From: Saxidomus purpurata
Lineage: Eukaryota > Mollusca > Bivalvia > Venerida > Veneridae
NCBI GenBank assembly: GCA_022818135.1
Contig: JAFMSR010000017.1
Location: forward strand, 2,856,833-2,920,832
DNA length: 64,000 nucleotides
Reading direction: 5' to 3'
The notes under the pieces were generated by a model that was given only the letters and a program-made list of their open reading frames with translations, ran no database searches and was not told the DNA's origin. Below are positions 1-18,833 of this stretch, piece by piece; the first letter of the stretch is position 1; the number at the start of each line of letters is the position of its first letter. Made by a program: the position numbers and the translations under genes.

Positions 1-826
1 CCGCAAAGCGTATTATATGAAAAGTTAAAGGAGTTTTTGTAAAAAATATCACATATACCTGTACATTTTCATCAAGATACTTATTTCCATCATTTGTTTA
101 AGACTGTAAGATTGGGGACCAGACTAAGGGACTATTGTGTAATAAGTGACACTTTGATAATCAATGCATCTATTGTGAATTGCCTAAGGCCACAACTTTA
201 ATATTGACAATGCACAATAATTGTGCAAACACCTGCAAAGGTCTATTGAACACAGTGATCAGTTAAACTAGTTAAAAGATAACTACTACTGTAATTATTG
301 GCAACTTAGATCCCCATTATGTCATTGAGTGACAACTGTTTATAGGCAAATATAAATATCAAGCACAATGAGTTCAAAATGCATTCTAAGTTGGTAGTCG
401 TTCTATAGTCATGAAGCCAAAAGACCCTATTTCAGTAATCACTGTGTCCAGTATATGATGAACATTTGTAAATATGTTCTACTTTCTCAATATAGTCTGT
501 GAATAAACTTAGTTTCCATTATCTTTTATTACTTTTTTGGAGTAAATGCCAGTATTTGTCGCTAAGGCTGATTTTAGGGGTATTTGTCATACTGGTATTT
601 ACGGTAAATACCGGCCGGCAAAATACTTTGCCAACCCTGGTTGACAGTTTATATATAAAGTTTGTATAAAAGTCAAGGACAACACATACATAATGTAGAC
701 ACACCACAAAGCATACCCCTAAAGAATGGCCAGTATTGGTCACTTTAGTGCAGACTTCATTGTTGCTTGGCAAATTTTATGATTAGATTATCTGAGGAGA
801 CACAATCTTGTACCTACTTTACTCAC
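1..826. other. TRAM1 downstream intron or 3' flank
   Basis: The TRAM1 exon ending at 827 stops in phase 1 at a clear GTGAGT donor on the minus strand, so at least one more coding exon is expected to its left. I searched 1-826 for an acceptor followed by a Lys/Ser-rich reading frame like the vertebrate TRAM1 tail and found none. The stretch is AT-rich. No RNA gene or convincing repeat is visible. Confidence 0.5.
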
Positions 827-6989
<6,163 letters not shown>

Positions 6990-7580
6990 GAAGTTATAAA
7001 GTGAGTGATGATCAAAAGATAAATATGATTAAAAGATAAATATAACTTGTAAAAATAATACAATTGTTATGCCCCAGTTTTCCATGCAAATTCTTTATAA
7101 AATTTTTAATTAAAAGAAATAGAATTTTTATTGTTTTCTTGGAAATCTTGCATTATTTTGTATAATACATTGTATACATTTTTCGCTTCTCCCAAACTTT
7201 GATAAAAGTCAACATTGCTAAAAATTTGATTAATTATCATTAGAATAAAGAACAATATTATATCCTAGGGTAAAACTTAATGATCATTATGATTTCTTAT
7301 CTTTGCATTTTCTGTCTTGAAGGTAGTCTGTCTATTTATGGCCTTTAAAATTAAAGATTAAAAGGAAAGTAAAATCTTATCATCATTGCCATCTTTTTTA
7401 CATTGTTTCTATAATTTTATGACATTTTTGAGCCTCAGGTGTGTTTTCTTTTCAATCGCTATTGTCACTTGGAAAACCATTTGTGAATAAAAACCCAAGA
7501 ACCAGTGCTAGAAGCATCAGATGACTTCTATGCAAAAATAAAGTAGCACATGAAATTAACACTGTGTTCTTGGATATTTT
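6990..7580. repeat. Diverged tandem duplication, copy A
   Basis: This AT-rich non-coding stretch matches 7757-8305 in the same order and orientation, with an offset near 760 bp. Shared landmarks include the block around GTGAGTGATGATCA, AATTTTTAATTAAAAGAA, a GATAAAGAACAATATTATAT-like block, GATTAAAAGG, TTATGACATTTTTGAG and the final GTGTTCTTGG. Many substitutions and small indels separate the copies, so the duplication is old. No coding frame is conserved between them. Confidence 0.75.
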
Positions 7581-7756
7581 CCAGCCATTCCGTCTTAACA
7601 AGTGTCCACCCAGCTCTCACGCCCCAGGGCACTCGTTTGGCCGATTTTGGGGCCTAATCTGGTTCCATCCTCCAAAATAAAATAATATGTTTTTTCCCTT
7701 TCCTTTGAAAAAAACCAATCCCTCGAAAACAAAAATAAAAATCGGAGGAAAATCCC

Positions 7757-8305
7757 AAGTTAGTGATGATCAACCGACATAATAATGAAAAGTTTAATTA
7801 AGTAATTCAAATAAACATTCAGCCCCTTTTCCCTTGATTGACTGTCTAATGAATTTTTAATTAAAAGAATAGTTTGTTTGTTTTTGGGAATCGTGCTTAT
7901 TTGGTATACGTCATTGTATACTTTCGGTTCTCCCGACTGATAACAAGTCGGGTATAAATTTGATTAATTTCGTTCGATAAAGAACAATATTATATTCCAG
8001 GGCAAAATGCCACGTTAAAATGAATTATGTTTCTTAATTCTTTGCAGTTCCTGGCCATAGATTAATTTAAGTAGTCGTCTATTTAATAGTCTTGGAATTC
8101 AGGATTAAAAGGCAATCAAATCTTATCAGATGCCGTCTGGTTGACGTGGTTTCTAGAAGGTTATGACATTTTTGAGTGCATGTGTTTACTTTCAATGCCA
8201 TTGTCACTTATCAAAAGCATTAATTGAAAAAAATAATATAGAACCAGTAAAGATCATATGAATTTATGAATTTGTAACACGGATTTAATTAGCTGTGCTT
8301 GGTTT
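7757..8305. repeat. Diverged tandem duplication, copy B
   Basis: Second copy of the duplicated block that begins near 6990. It keeps the same order of landmarks: GTTAGTGATGATCA, AATTTTTAATTAAAAGAA, AAAGAACAATATTATAT, GATTAAAAGGCAA, TTATGACATTTTTGAG and TGTGCTTGG. The roughly 175 bp between copies (7581-7756) has no counterpart. It could be a local segmental duplication or two tandem insertions of one unknown repeat. Confidence 0.75.
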
Positions 8306-10775
8306 GAGCGATTACGTATTGTTACTATGTAACAGTGTCACACATTGCACTTCAGTGCCATCATAACACAATTCATGTCCATTGCCTTTCGCATACCACG
8401 TGTCATACAGACTTATAATTTCGGCATTGTTTTTTGGGGTTAGTAATTAAATTATTGACTTACATTGTGCATTTTCAAGTTGCAAATTGTGCTGGACGTA
8501 AATGTTTCCCCTACATGAATATATCTATTGGCAATAATCGGCGCCTTCAAAACCTTCAGTAAACGTTATACTTATCAACACTTATTTTAAACCTTTAAAC
8601 AACTACTTTGGACAAATTGTGTTCTATTTAAAAGTGTTTAAACCTCATAAAATCGAAGAAACATTAATGTACGAAAATAAGTTCACGGACATCGTTGCCA
8701 AAATATGTGACAAACGGGGTATGCATACAGTTACTTTCATTTTTGAATTCATAGTGCTGCAGAACACGAACAGAAAATTATGATATGTAAACTAAAATTG
8801 ACCCAGAGGGACCCTTGCTCTTTTAGGATATGCCCTTTGCAGGTGGAAAAGGCTCATAATTAAGATACATTAGCAGCAGTAAAAATAACATCGAAGCGGC
8901 GAAAATTATTAAAAAAGATAATGTTATAGACATCTCATTCAACAAAAAGTTTGCATGTGTCACTGAGATGTTTTAATTCATGAAAGAAATCAATAAATAT
9001 AGTAGAACAACTTGCATAATCATTTGTTGTAATTGTCAGAAAACTATTATGTAGAGCTCTACATCTGTTGGAAATGATTGAAAACAGTATTAATAAGTGT
9101 GAATAGTAGTAATATTTATATGGCATAAAATTCCCCTATTAGTCTTAAAAGCCGAGGAAATTCCCCTTCCAGAGGGTATGGGTACCTGTCCCCAAAAGTT
9201 GTCTAGTGCCCTGCGCCCGCTTATAATCGCCATTGCCAAACGTGCGCATAACACAATCATGGTAATAAATCCATTGAAAAGTAACTGTAATATAAAATCT
9301 TTCAATATTCCTCGGGGGAATAATAAGTATAACTATTTTTCTAATTAAAACAACTCTTTAATTCAAATTTCTAAGCTTGTCATGAAGATGGTCAACATGT
9401 GAATTTTAAAAAGTGCAGACAATTTTTTTGTAAAAGGCAGTATTGCTGAAAATTGAATTAAAGAGTTGTTTTAAAACCCTTTGAATACTTCAGTCAATCA
9501 CTTAATCTTTGCCAAAACAAGTTAATTTCTGTTAATTACAATTGAGAAGTGTCTAAGATTTGCCCTAATATCAGCATTAGATGTAATGAAATTATTAAGA
9601 TTTTTTAAACAAAGGACCCTGTGAAATAGCTCATTGATCTTGAAATGAAATAGCAATAAAAGAAACCCTGTTTTGAAGGAAGCAGGCTCATAATTAATGA
9701 TGTTAAATTAGTGAACAGTCATGTACACAATACCCATCTTGAATGCTCTGAAAATTATATAATACATAATGTATCACTTTGTTTTTGTCATTAAAAATAG
9801 GTCAGGTTTGAACATTGCATAATTTTATACTAATTTATTTACTCCTTATTGCAAAACAAGTTCTTACAACTTAGAGCTTGAAGAGAGGAAGAGAGGAATT
9901 AGCTGTGCCTTGCCAAAGGACACTACCACTTACTTGAACTTTGCTCTAAGACTAACAGGGAGATTTTGTCATATAAATATTTATAATCATCCTGAATAAT
10001 AACCCCTTTTCTGCTTAAAATAATGAAGTTTTGTTAAAAATTATGTTTCTACTAAATTATATCTACTTATAATCCCCATCACCGGAAACATTTTTTTGAA
10101 GATTTCTTGGACATACGTTACAAAGCACCTTCCCAAATAATGACTGTTTTTTGTGCCAAATAAATATAACTTTGGTCTAAATAATTTTTAACTAAACAGC
10201 TTATTGGTAACAAAAACAGTAGTTTCCCTATGCTTGGATGAATGCTGCTTTATATTATAAATATGAGTAAATTCTTGTTCATGAAAATTTTTATGTGAAA
10301 TGAAATGAATATTTGAAAAGAATAATAGTTACCGTACCTAACATATTGTTACTACTTTCAGTGGTCACTCTTTGTTAAATGCTAATGCATCGTTGTAAAT
10401 AAGTCATGTGCCAAATTTTGGAGAAAAGTGTCCATCCACATTTCATGTCAAGGCTGTAACTTCTGCATGCATGAACCACTTTTCAAATAACTGCACAAAG
10501 TTGTTGCCAGTAACATAAACAAAAGCATGTCATACCCCATACCTAGGTGGCCTTTGCCGGCATCAAGGTCTCATAAGGCATTAAGGCTCGTAAATCCTGG
10601 ATGGAATGCTAATCTCACCAAGACGACATGCATAAAACAATTGCAACAATCAATGTCATTCTTTCAGGTCATTTTTAGTTCACGGTGCTTTATATATCCT
10701 TGATGAAACATACAATAGAATGTTTTTAGTCATATGTAAAGCATATAACATTAACTTTCTACATAAAAGCCAATT
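8306..10775. other. Non-coding AT-rich stretch
   Basis: No exon, RNA gene or recognised element was found apart from the hairpin at 9343-9476. Open frames are short and lack compositional or motif support. Confidence 0.4.
9343..9476. repeat. Inverted-repeat hairpin (MITE-like)
   Basis: Arms of about 26-28 bp at 9343-9370 and 9449-9476 are nearly perfect inverse complements (key block AACAACTCTTTAATTCAA). They enclose about 78 bp. This looks like a small fold-back transposon remnant. No clear target-site duplication could be fixed. Confidence 0.6.
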
Positions 10776-11769
10776 TTTAGCTCGACTTTTCGAAGAAAAG
10801 GGGAGCTATTCTACTCGCCCTGGCGTTGGTGTTGGTGTCACACCTTGGCTAAGTTTTTTTCGTACAACCCCACTTTATTTCAAAACTATTAGAGGTATGG
10901 CTTTGAAACTTACCATACTTGTTTACCATCATAACCTCCATCTACAGACAAGAGTACATAACTCTGTCAAGGTTTTTGACAGAATTATGGCCCTTTTTTT
11001 ACTTAGAAAGTGTATTGAGCTTGGTTAAGTTTTTCGTACCACCTCACTTTATTTCAAAACCATTAGAGGTATTGCTTTGAAACTAAGCATACTTGTTAAC
11101 CATCATGACTTACATCAACAGACAAGAGTACATAACTCTGTCAAGGTTTTTGACAGAATTATGCCCCTTTTTTACTTAGAAAATACATTGAAAATGGGTA
11201 AAATTCACTTCTTGCCTTAACCCTTTGAGATATTGCTTTGAAACTTTGAATGCTTGTTTACATCATTACCCCCATCTGTAGGCAAGAGAAGGTAACTCTG
11301 TCAGGGATTTGTTTTAAAAATTAAGGCCCTTTATCGACTTAGAATCTTGGTTAAGTTTTTCGTACCAGTCCACTTTTTGACTAAACTGTTTGAGATATTA
11401 ATTTGAAAGTTGGAATACTTGTTTACCATTATGATCCCCAAACATTGACAGGAGAAGGTAATTCTGTCAAGGATTTTATTTGAATTATGGCCCTTTTTGA
11501 CTTAGAAACTCAGTTAAAATTTTCATTCTTGTCCACTGGTTGACTTAACCATTTGAGATATTACTTTGAAAGATGGAGTACTTGTGTACCATCAAGAGAC
11601 CTATCTGTAAGCAAGAGAAGATAACTCTGTGAAAATGATGCTCTTGATTTGTACTTAGAAATTTCTTGTTAAAGTTAAAGTCTTGTGTGCCCTTTTAACT
11701 GTCAAAGTTTTGTTTTATTGGCAAGCACTAAAAAAGTCGAGCGCGCTGTCCTACTGACAGCTCTTGTTT
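10776..11769 (+). mobile_element. Tandem-unit composite element, family 1 (HINE/Helentron-like)
   Basis: The element starts at TAGCTCGACTTTT (10778-10790) and ends with GCTGTC-ctact-GACAGC, a perfect 6-bp stem hairpin at 11745-11761, followed by CTCTTGTT. An 11-bp subterminal inverted repeat (GCTCGACTTTT at 10780, AAAAGTCGAGC at 11732) brackets it. The interior is a series of diverged units of roughly 180 bp, each with an ATAACTCTGTCAAGG-like block, an ATTATGGCCCTTTTT-like block and a TTGAAACTTACCATACTTG-like block. The 102-residue open frame across its start is a by-product. This layout matches non-autonomous Helentron-associated elements (HINE, including the bivalve pearl type). The family name is inference; the structure is directly visible. 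Confidence 0.75.
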
Positions 11770-12475
11770 GAAATCCCTTTTAACAGTAAAACGACATGTC
11801 CATATATTTTGGCTTTTCAACTGAATAAGCTGGGTTTTGACCTACTTTTTTGACCAATGAAATGTTACAAGTGAAATTGGTGAATGAAATTAATTACTTT
11901 GATTGGACTCGTCTCCTCGGGTGAGTTATATAATTCAATTTGTTCTTTGCAAGACATATATACAGGACCAGTTGAATGTTTTTTTCTCAAACGATTTCAT
12001 AATAATATTATAAGGACCTTTTTCGATATAGAAAGAGCATAATATATTACCTCTACTTGGTATTTGGAAGAGCCAAAAGCAGTATACTCAATACAGGTTT
12101 GAATACTAGTAGTGTCAGACTATCAATTGAAAACTTTTTGCTTACATGTACAAACTTTCTAATGTACAAAGCATTGTAGATGACAAATTGACTTTTGAAA
12201 GACTCTTACAAGTGCACCCCACATTTTACCATATTATATATAGTAACTTTAGGAATTTGAGTTTGTTATGATCATGGATTATATAAGTCTTACTTGAATG
12301 AAAAGAATAAATTTCAATGCAAAAAGTCTTAAGTTTTTGGAAACAAAAGGTTCAGTGTTGCGGCAAATGTTAAAATTTTCAGCCTCTACCGTGCAGTCCC
12401 TCCCCTCCCCCAGATTTTTACCTTCAGTTTTAGGTAAGAACTAAAAATGACCAGCGCCTTTTGGGTTTCATCTAT

Positions 12476-13903
12476 TCTACGCCCCGGAAGGGCGGCATAT
12501 TAAAATTGCACCGTTCAGCTGTCTGTCTGTCTGTCTGTCTGTGATTCGATCTGCCCTTACATTTTTCGTGTCTGGGCTGTAACTTTGTTACACATTGAAG
12601 GATTTTGACACAACTGGGCACAAATGTTCAGCACATCAAAACAAGATGTCAAGTGCAAGACCAACTTCCTTACCTCAAAGGTCAAAGTCACACTTGGTGT
12701 TTGAAGGTAATGGAATCCTCTATAATATATAATATATTATATGCACACATTCTTGTCCGGACTATAACTTTGTCATGCATTGATTGATTTTAAGATAAGA
12801 TAAGATAAGTTTATTTCGGTAAAAAATGCACATATAACATGGCAATAACATGATGATGCATGGTTACAAATAACAACAGTTGACATGCTATAATTACATG
12901 ACATGCATATTTATGAGCCATGAAATGCACATCAATACCAGGGATAACACAAAAAAGGGGAATAGATTCCTCTTATTTCCATTGTGGTCCCTGTTATTGG
13001 AGGCATGACACAGAAAGTCATGTGATTTAACTAATTATAAATATTTTTAATTTATTTGGAACCCATAAAAATCACAATGAGATCAAATATATCACAGTCA
13101 AAGCTACATATATCACACTGAAAAGTTACTTATATCACAATGAATAGAGCATCACAGTTATAGTCATCCAATCATTAAAAACCAATCCTTACAATAAAAC
13201 CAGTTGATGGTGAACGTCATTTACATTTTACATTAATTAAGATTTAATGTTACTAAAAAGATTAAAAAGTTAGCTGGTCATTAAATGGACTTTGATTGCT
13301 TGTTTGAACTTTTGGGAAGACTGTATATCCCTAAGTGCCTGTGGGAGACTATTCCAAAGGACAACCCCATTATATGTAAATGACTTTTTACCAAAACTGC
13401 CAACTTTTGGTAAGCTGTAACGCCCTGTTTCACTAAACGTGTGGCAAGAATCAGGATGGGAGTGCACAGTCACTCTGGATCGTGTTTTAAAACAACTTGG
13501 CATAAATGTTAGACTTGTCAAGCCGACATGTCGCGTGCAAGACCAACGTCCCTACCTCAAAGGTCAAGGTCACACTTTAGTTTATAGGTAATGGAATCCT
13601 GTATTCACACATTTGTGTCCGGACTGTTGACTTTGTCGTACATTGATTGATTTTAAAATAACTTGGCAAAAATGTTCAGCACATCCAGACAATGTGTCGT
13701 TTGCAAGAACCACATCCCTACCTCAAAGATCAAGGTCACACATAGAGTTTAAAAGTAATGGAATACTGTAAGCATGGTAACTCTGTCATGCATGGAAGGA
13801 TTTTAAAATGACATGGCACAATTGTTGAGCACATGGAGAGGGCACAGACTGTGAGACACCTCTTTCAGGGGCATTTGTCACTTGTGAGGGACAGCTCTTG
13901 TTT
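12476..13903 (+). mobile_element. Tandem-unit composite element, family 2, interrupted by a LINE
   Basis: The left end has a GC-rich block (GCCCCGGAAGGGC at 12481) followed by a (CTGT)n run. The right end has GGGGC at 13868 and terminates in GGGACAGCTCTTGTT, the same end as family 1. The interior repeats a unit of about 150 bp whose hallmarks are AACTTTGT-ATGCATTGA, TGGCACAAATGTTCAGCAC and ACCTCAAAGGTCAAGGTCAC. The third unit is split by a LINE tail (12794-13484). No protein is encoded by the element itself. Confidence 0.7.
12794..13484 (-). mobile_element. 5'-truncated non-LTR retrotransposon (LINE) tail nested in family 2 element
   Basis: The minus strand reads the C-terminal end of a non-LTR reverse transcriptase, ending at a stop at 13270. 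Residues with the typical signature are FGKKSFTYNGVVLWNSLP, followed by a helical FKQAIKVHLM tail. Downstream comes about 470 bp of 3' UTR and a (CTTAT)n terminal microsatellite (12793-12808 on the plus strand, read as GATAA repeats). The insertion splits a tandem unit between two TTTTAA copies (12788-12793 and 13485-13490), a plausible 6-bp target-site duplication. The intact neighbouring unit shows the uninterrupted site. The endonuclease and RT core are missing, so it is dead on arrival. Confidence 0.8.
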
Positions 13904-16900
13904 TAATTAATAACTCACACCCCAGACAGGTGATCTTGAAATCCACCAAACAAAGAATTTGCCATATTTTATTATTTGGAATCTAGCTGCCATATTGTTT
14001 TAAGTAATGAGCTTTTAATTCCTGAATTTTCCCCCATTTTGATAGACAAATTTAATCGCATAATGATCTCTTTATCTGCAAAACATAAGTGTGTGATTAC
14101 AGGTCCAGGCCTAGTCACTTAACTGTAGTGTTTTCCTTTACAATTTTTAACAAAACACTGTAACAGTGTAAATGAACCTTTTCTTTGTATATAATTTAGC
14201 AGACAAAAATCTGGCTGATTTTAACAGTTTTACAAAAATCAATTTTAGCTGTAAACATGTGTATAATAATACTTTATGTTTTCGTTTTAAAGAACTTCCT
14301 TCTTGAAATTCAGTTGGCTTTCATACTGCAACTTGAATAAAAAGCCATTTTTGAGTCTAGCTTAAGGACTAATGTAGGTATGGTTTGCTAATATGTACAG
14401 GTGTTTATTCTATAAATAAACAGAATAAAAGTATTTGTTTAAATCATAGAGAAGTCAATAACATTAAGGAAGTACTTGTTAAAGAAATACTTCATAATAA
14501 ACTTGAGTTATTGATCAATTTTTATAATTAGTGTTCTTAACTGTTAAATTATACCTTATGTGTTTTATTATTCACATAAACCCCCACTGTGCACCTCAAA
14601 CTATAAACACTGGCATTTAATCAATTTACAGATAGCCGACCAATAAGAATGAGGTAACCATGACAGTAAAGTCACATGATCTGCATCTGTTTAATGAGCC
14701 TCTTTTGATAACAGAGGCCTTGCTCGTTCAACCCTAGTGTGCTAAAAATAGACCAGATGTACATGTGGTTTAGTAGTGAATTGCAAATGGCAGCATACAT
14801 AGTGTAAAGAAGTTTGGTCTCAGAGTGAAGAAAAACAGAATTAAACAGCACAGAATGAAAGGTATAAATGTAGATAGGTTGGACTTTGTTTTTAAAATTT
14901 CGCGCCTTAATTACAGATACCAGAAAATTGATAATATTGTTCTTATTTATTATTATGCTGCACAATGTTTTTCTTTTCTTGCTCAGTTATAGATAAGGCA
15001 GTGTGTGTATAACTTTGCAGAGATCAGTTCAGTTTGAAACCAGGTGCGTATATTGATGGGGGATGAGGGGCTAAAATAATACATATTTTGTTAATCAGAA
15101 TTATGTATATATAGTACTGCATTTAATTTATAAAAGTAAAAATATTGATCCAAATAATTAATTACTATTATAATGTTAATACTTTTTCTAGTGTTTTTTT
15201 GGGACGTCAAGTTCTAGGTTTAATTTCAGTAATATTGAAGAACAAACAAATCTCGGCATTAAAACTAAAGTTTCAAAATTTGTACTATGATTTTTATGCT
15301 CTTTAAAGGAAACATACAGTAAGTTACGAAGCGCAGTGTTCGTTTGTATGTCAATTTAATGCATTTTTTTCCTGTCAAATTTAATGGATTGTGTAAGTTT
15401 AAGCTGAATCTTGCATACTAAATACAGGGACAAGTGGAATACATTGTTGTCTCAGCATCCCCCCCCTCCCCCCCAAATGCCACCAAAACTCCATCAACTG
15501 TGCAGTCGTTCAAAAGCTTGTTGGTTGTTATGATAATGGTTCACTCTTATTATAAGATGATCTAAACTTTCTGGACAATTGCTGGCTCTTCCATTTATAA
15601 AGTTATACAGGAAAAGAATCTGCACATTATTTTAGGATGAAATACGTCATGTTTTCCACAAACATCATGCAGTTACTAACTTACGCGTCAAATTGTATTC
15701 CATGTTTAAGTTACTATGAAATGTTGCTTCGCACTGAACATAGGTCAGTCGTTTGGATGCAAAAAATGAAATCTTAATTCTGAGCATCCCAACTCTTGAC
15801 TGTATTTTTATCAAAAATGAAATACACGAGGGACACATTTATTATTTCTTAAAAAAGTGTTGCGAGGCTACTGGCGGGACGATACATATATTGCGATATG
15901 AAAGGACAATTATACACAAATCAGGTTGCGACACGTCAGCACTTTCTTAAATCATAGAACAGTTAACCATAGACATCAGTCACATTGTCAATAACAACAT
16001 GGCCCCAGGTTACCCACTAGCAACTAGACACACTGCAAGTCCAACACATACATGAGAACCAGTCTTCTATTATATAGCTTTCAGAAAATATAGCAGAGCA
16101 GTCTCTGATATTTAAAAAGTAATATCACCAAAACTAATAATGATCTTCAATCGATCCAGGAAATGAAAAAAGAGCAATGTATGGTGCAAACTACATTGTT
16201 TCTTTCTTTATATTTTGATTCTGTGTCCATAAGAAACTAGCTGCCAAGACTTGACAGACATACTTCAGACCTAAGTACCTTAATTAAATAAGTAAAACAA
16301 GTTATTGTTTCATACGTGCATGGTTTTGGTCTAAAAGTAGGTGTACTTCAACAGTGACTGTCATCTCGAATGTAAATAATTGAACAGTAACCTTGAATTT
16401 ATTGGCATAAGAACGTGTGTCATTGGGTAGTTTTGGAGAGTTTTTGGTAGTTTCTCCCTTGTTTGGCTGAGTCAGTCTGAGGCCCTAATAAGATATGTAT
16501 GTCTAAGCCCCACATTGTAGGCATTATTACTGTGACCAGTCCTCCTTAAAGTTGCTCTACATGTGGTATTGTGTATAGGTATTGATCACTGTATGTTAAG
16601 ATTGATGTTTTGGAAAACGATAGAAGTAGAAACAAAACATCAGTTATTGCAATAAGTGGGCTGCTGGGACCACTCCAGGGCCTGCATATGAGGGTTCTGT
16701 TCCATGAAAAGTTACAGTAGGAAGCACCACACAGGAAGTGATAAATATGTGGCTTGGCAGGGACTCAAACCTGTCTTCAGAACTTAAGCTGTCAGGGTTG
16801 ACACTATCCAGCATTCTAGCTGCTTGCATCCTCTTCCCATTTCATGATCAAATTCTATACTCTGTCAGATATGATCACAATAACGTTCAGGAGTAAGGTT

Positions 16901-17479
16901 TTATGTGACTAAGGGCTTCTTAGCGTGAGTCACCATTAATTACTGCAGACTTGGATAGTAGGAAGGTTGTGATAAACTTCTTGGCAATGTAGGTTCGATC
17001 CTTAGTCTGGTCATTTGAGGTGTGTATTGGGCAAGACACCTAATGGCAACCAATAACCAGGGTTTGATTCTCAGCAAAACACCTAACACAGATAAAAAAA
17101 ACAGGTTCAAACCATATCTTTACTTTTGCGACTAAAGGCAGAATTTACCAGAGTTGAAGGTTCTTCATAGGATCTGCATAGGATGGTCGGGTACTATTAG
17201 TTACTGTCTGTCTGAAAGTAGTAGTGAATGGAAGGTGTTGTGCAGAAGTCTAATTCCTTTTATTACATGACCTCTGTAAATATATTTGTCACCGTAATGG
17301 AATGGTTTGGATGACATGCTGGTTTTGTCTGCCTCAAAGCATTTTTGTGCTAGTGCTGTAAGTTCTTCTGTTTAAATCAGATTTCACACGGACGAAGCAT
17401 GTCTGTATCATGCAAGATTTGGATCATCTTGGTTTAACTTGAACAGTTAAAACAGGGTGATCATAAACCTCTTCAAATA
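13904..17479. other. Non-coding stretch without recognised features
   Basis: AT-rich DNA with short open frames only. A weak tRNA-like box B (GGTTTGAGTCC on the minus strand near 16770) suggests an eroded SINE at about 16690-16830, but the rest of the head is not convincing. Confidence 0.35.
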
Positions 17480-18080
17480 CTTTGGTCAAGTTTGATAATC
17501 TACCTGATTTTTGCTATGTTACATAATCAGTAAAGTTGCCGTCGGCAATCTGGAGTTGTGGCCCTTGAATTGTTGGAATTCAACCCTGCTCTTTAACTTG
17601 AACATTTTTAGCAGATCATCACCAAACTTGTCAAAATTAATGTTTATGGGTGTTATTTCTTGACAAAGTTTAATATAACCAGTGAGATCCCCTAATGTAC
17701 TCCGGTGTTATTGTCCTTGAATTGCCAAAATTTTCAAAATCAACAGGGTCCACTCTCTTGAAAATGTTTCATCTAGTCATCACCGATCCTCGTCACAATG
17801 TTTATGGGCATAAAAGCTGGTCCAAGTACTTTACTGTTCAGTTAGATCACCCCAGGCATTTCAGGGTTATGGCCTTTGAAACTGCAAACTTCCATTTGGG
17901 TTTGTGCAATCATCACCAATGTTCATGAGAATATTAGCACTGCCAAGTTCTGTATCCTAGTCATATCAATGAAGGCACTTAGGAGTTACTGCCCTTGAAA
18001 TGGTGGAATTTTATCAAATTAACATAGCCTGTGTTTTTATCTTTGAAACCCGATATGCAATTTTTACCAGTTTAGTCCCA
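17480..18080. repeat. Diverged tandem repeat, units near 130-140 bp
   Basis: Units are recognisable by a recurring GCCCTTGAATTGTCAAAATT-like block, a CATCACCAA block and an AATGTTTATGGGTG-like block (for example near 17560, 17710 and 17870). Divergence is high, and the 77-residue frame at 17695 is incidental. Similar units reappear at 19850-20100, on the other side of the 18.8-19.8 kb element, so an originally continuous array may have been split. Confidence 0.55.
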
Positions 18081-18833
18081 CATGGTATTCTTATAATCAG
18101 CTCTGTTGCTCCAGTCATTATGAATGATAAGGATTGAGCAGGGTAAATTACTCTTGACTCATATCTGTTCAAATTATGGCTCTTATTGGACTGTGACGTT
18201 TTACATGTAAGCTACTATCATGCACATATCTCATTATCCACTTACCAGATTGAAACTTCATTTATCTTTTTTGAAGCATAAGTAAGGCAGAGGTCAAAGT
18301 CATGTTTCCACAGCATTAAAATACGTTTTCTACACTGCCTCCATTGGCAATTTCTGGTGGAAAATTTATCGGTTACATCCAACAGATACTAAGAAATGCA
18401 TGAATCTGTTCACTAAATTACTTAAAAAATTCAGTTGTTGCACAGTACAAGGATGTGCCATTGGCCACCTCTAAAGCCAGTTCTGCTTAATGTTATTTAT
18501 GCCAGAATTTTTTTTTTTCATTAATGTTTACCATAGAATAACTATGTCATTCACTCGACCCTGCTCTCTTACTTAAAGGGTTTGCCTAAAGAGAGCATAT
18601 TATGTAATGTTCTTCGACACGCAGTTAAGTTTTGAGTGGAGGTCATTTTCTCAAAAAACCATCAAGGCTATCACTTCTAAACTTTGAATACTTCTTAACT
18701 ATCAAATGTAATTTATAAAAGTACTTAGACAAGTGTTATGGTTCTTAAACTTTATACACACATTTACCATGGACAATGGGGGTATTATAGTTAACAGTAT
18801 TTTATATGCAAAGCATGGCTGTTTAGCCTGTCT

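Noticed and set aside
1..826. Last TRAM1 coding exon
   Set aside because: No acceptor followed by a basic tail frame could be found; the exon is probably left of the window.
10720..11028. 102-residue plus frame
   Set aside because: It runs across the start of a tandem-unit mobile element and its units; there is no protein signature.
16644..16829. Possible third tRNA-derived SINE or tRNA
   Set aside because: A box B-like motif is present on the minus strand, but no convincing box A, cloverleaf or shared SINE body was found.
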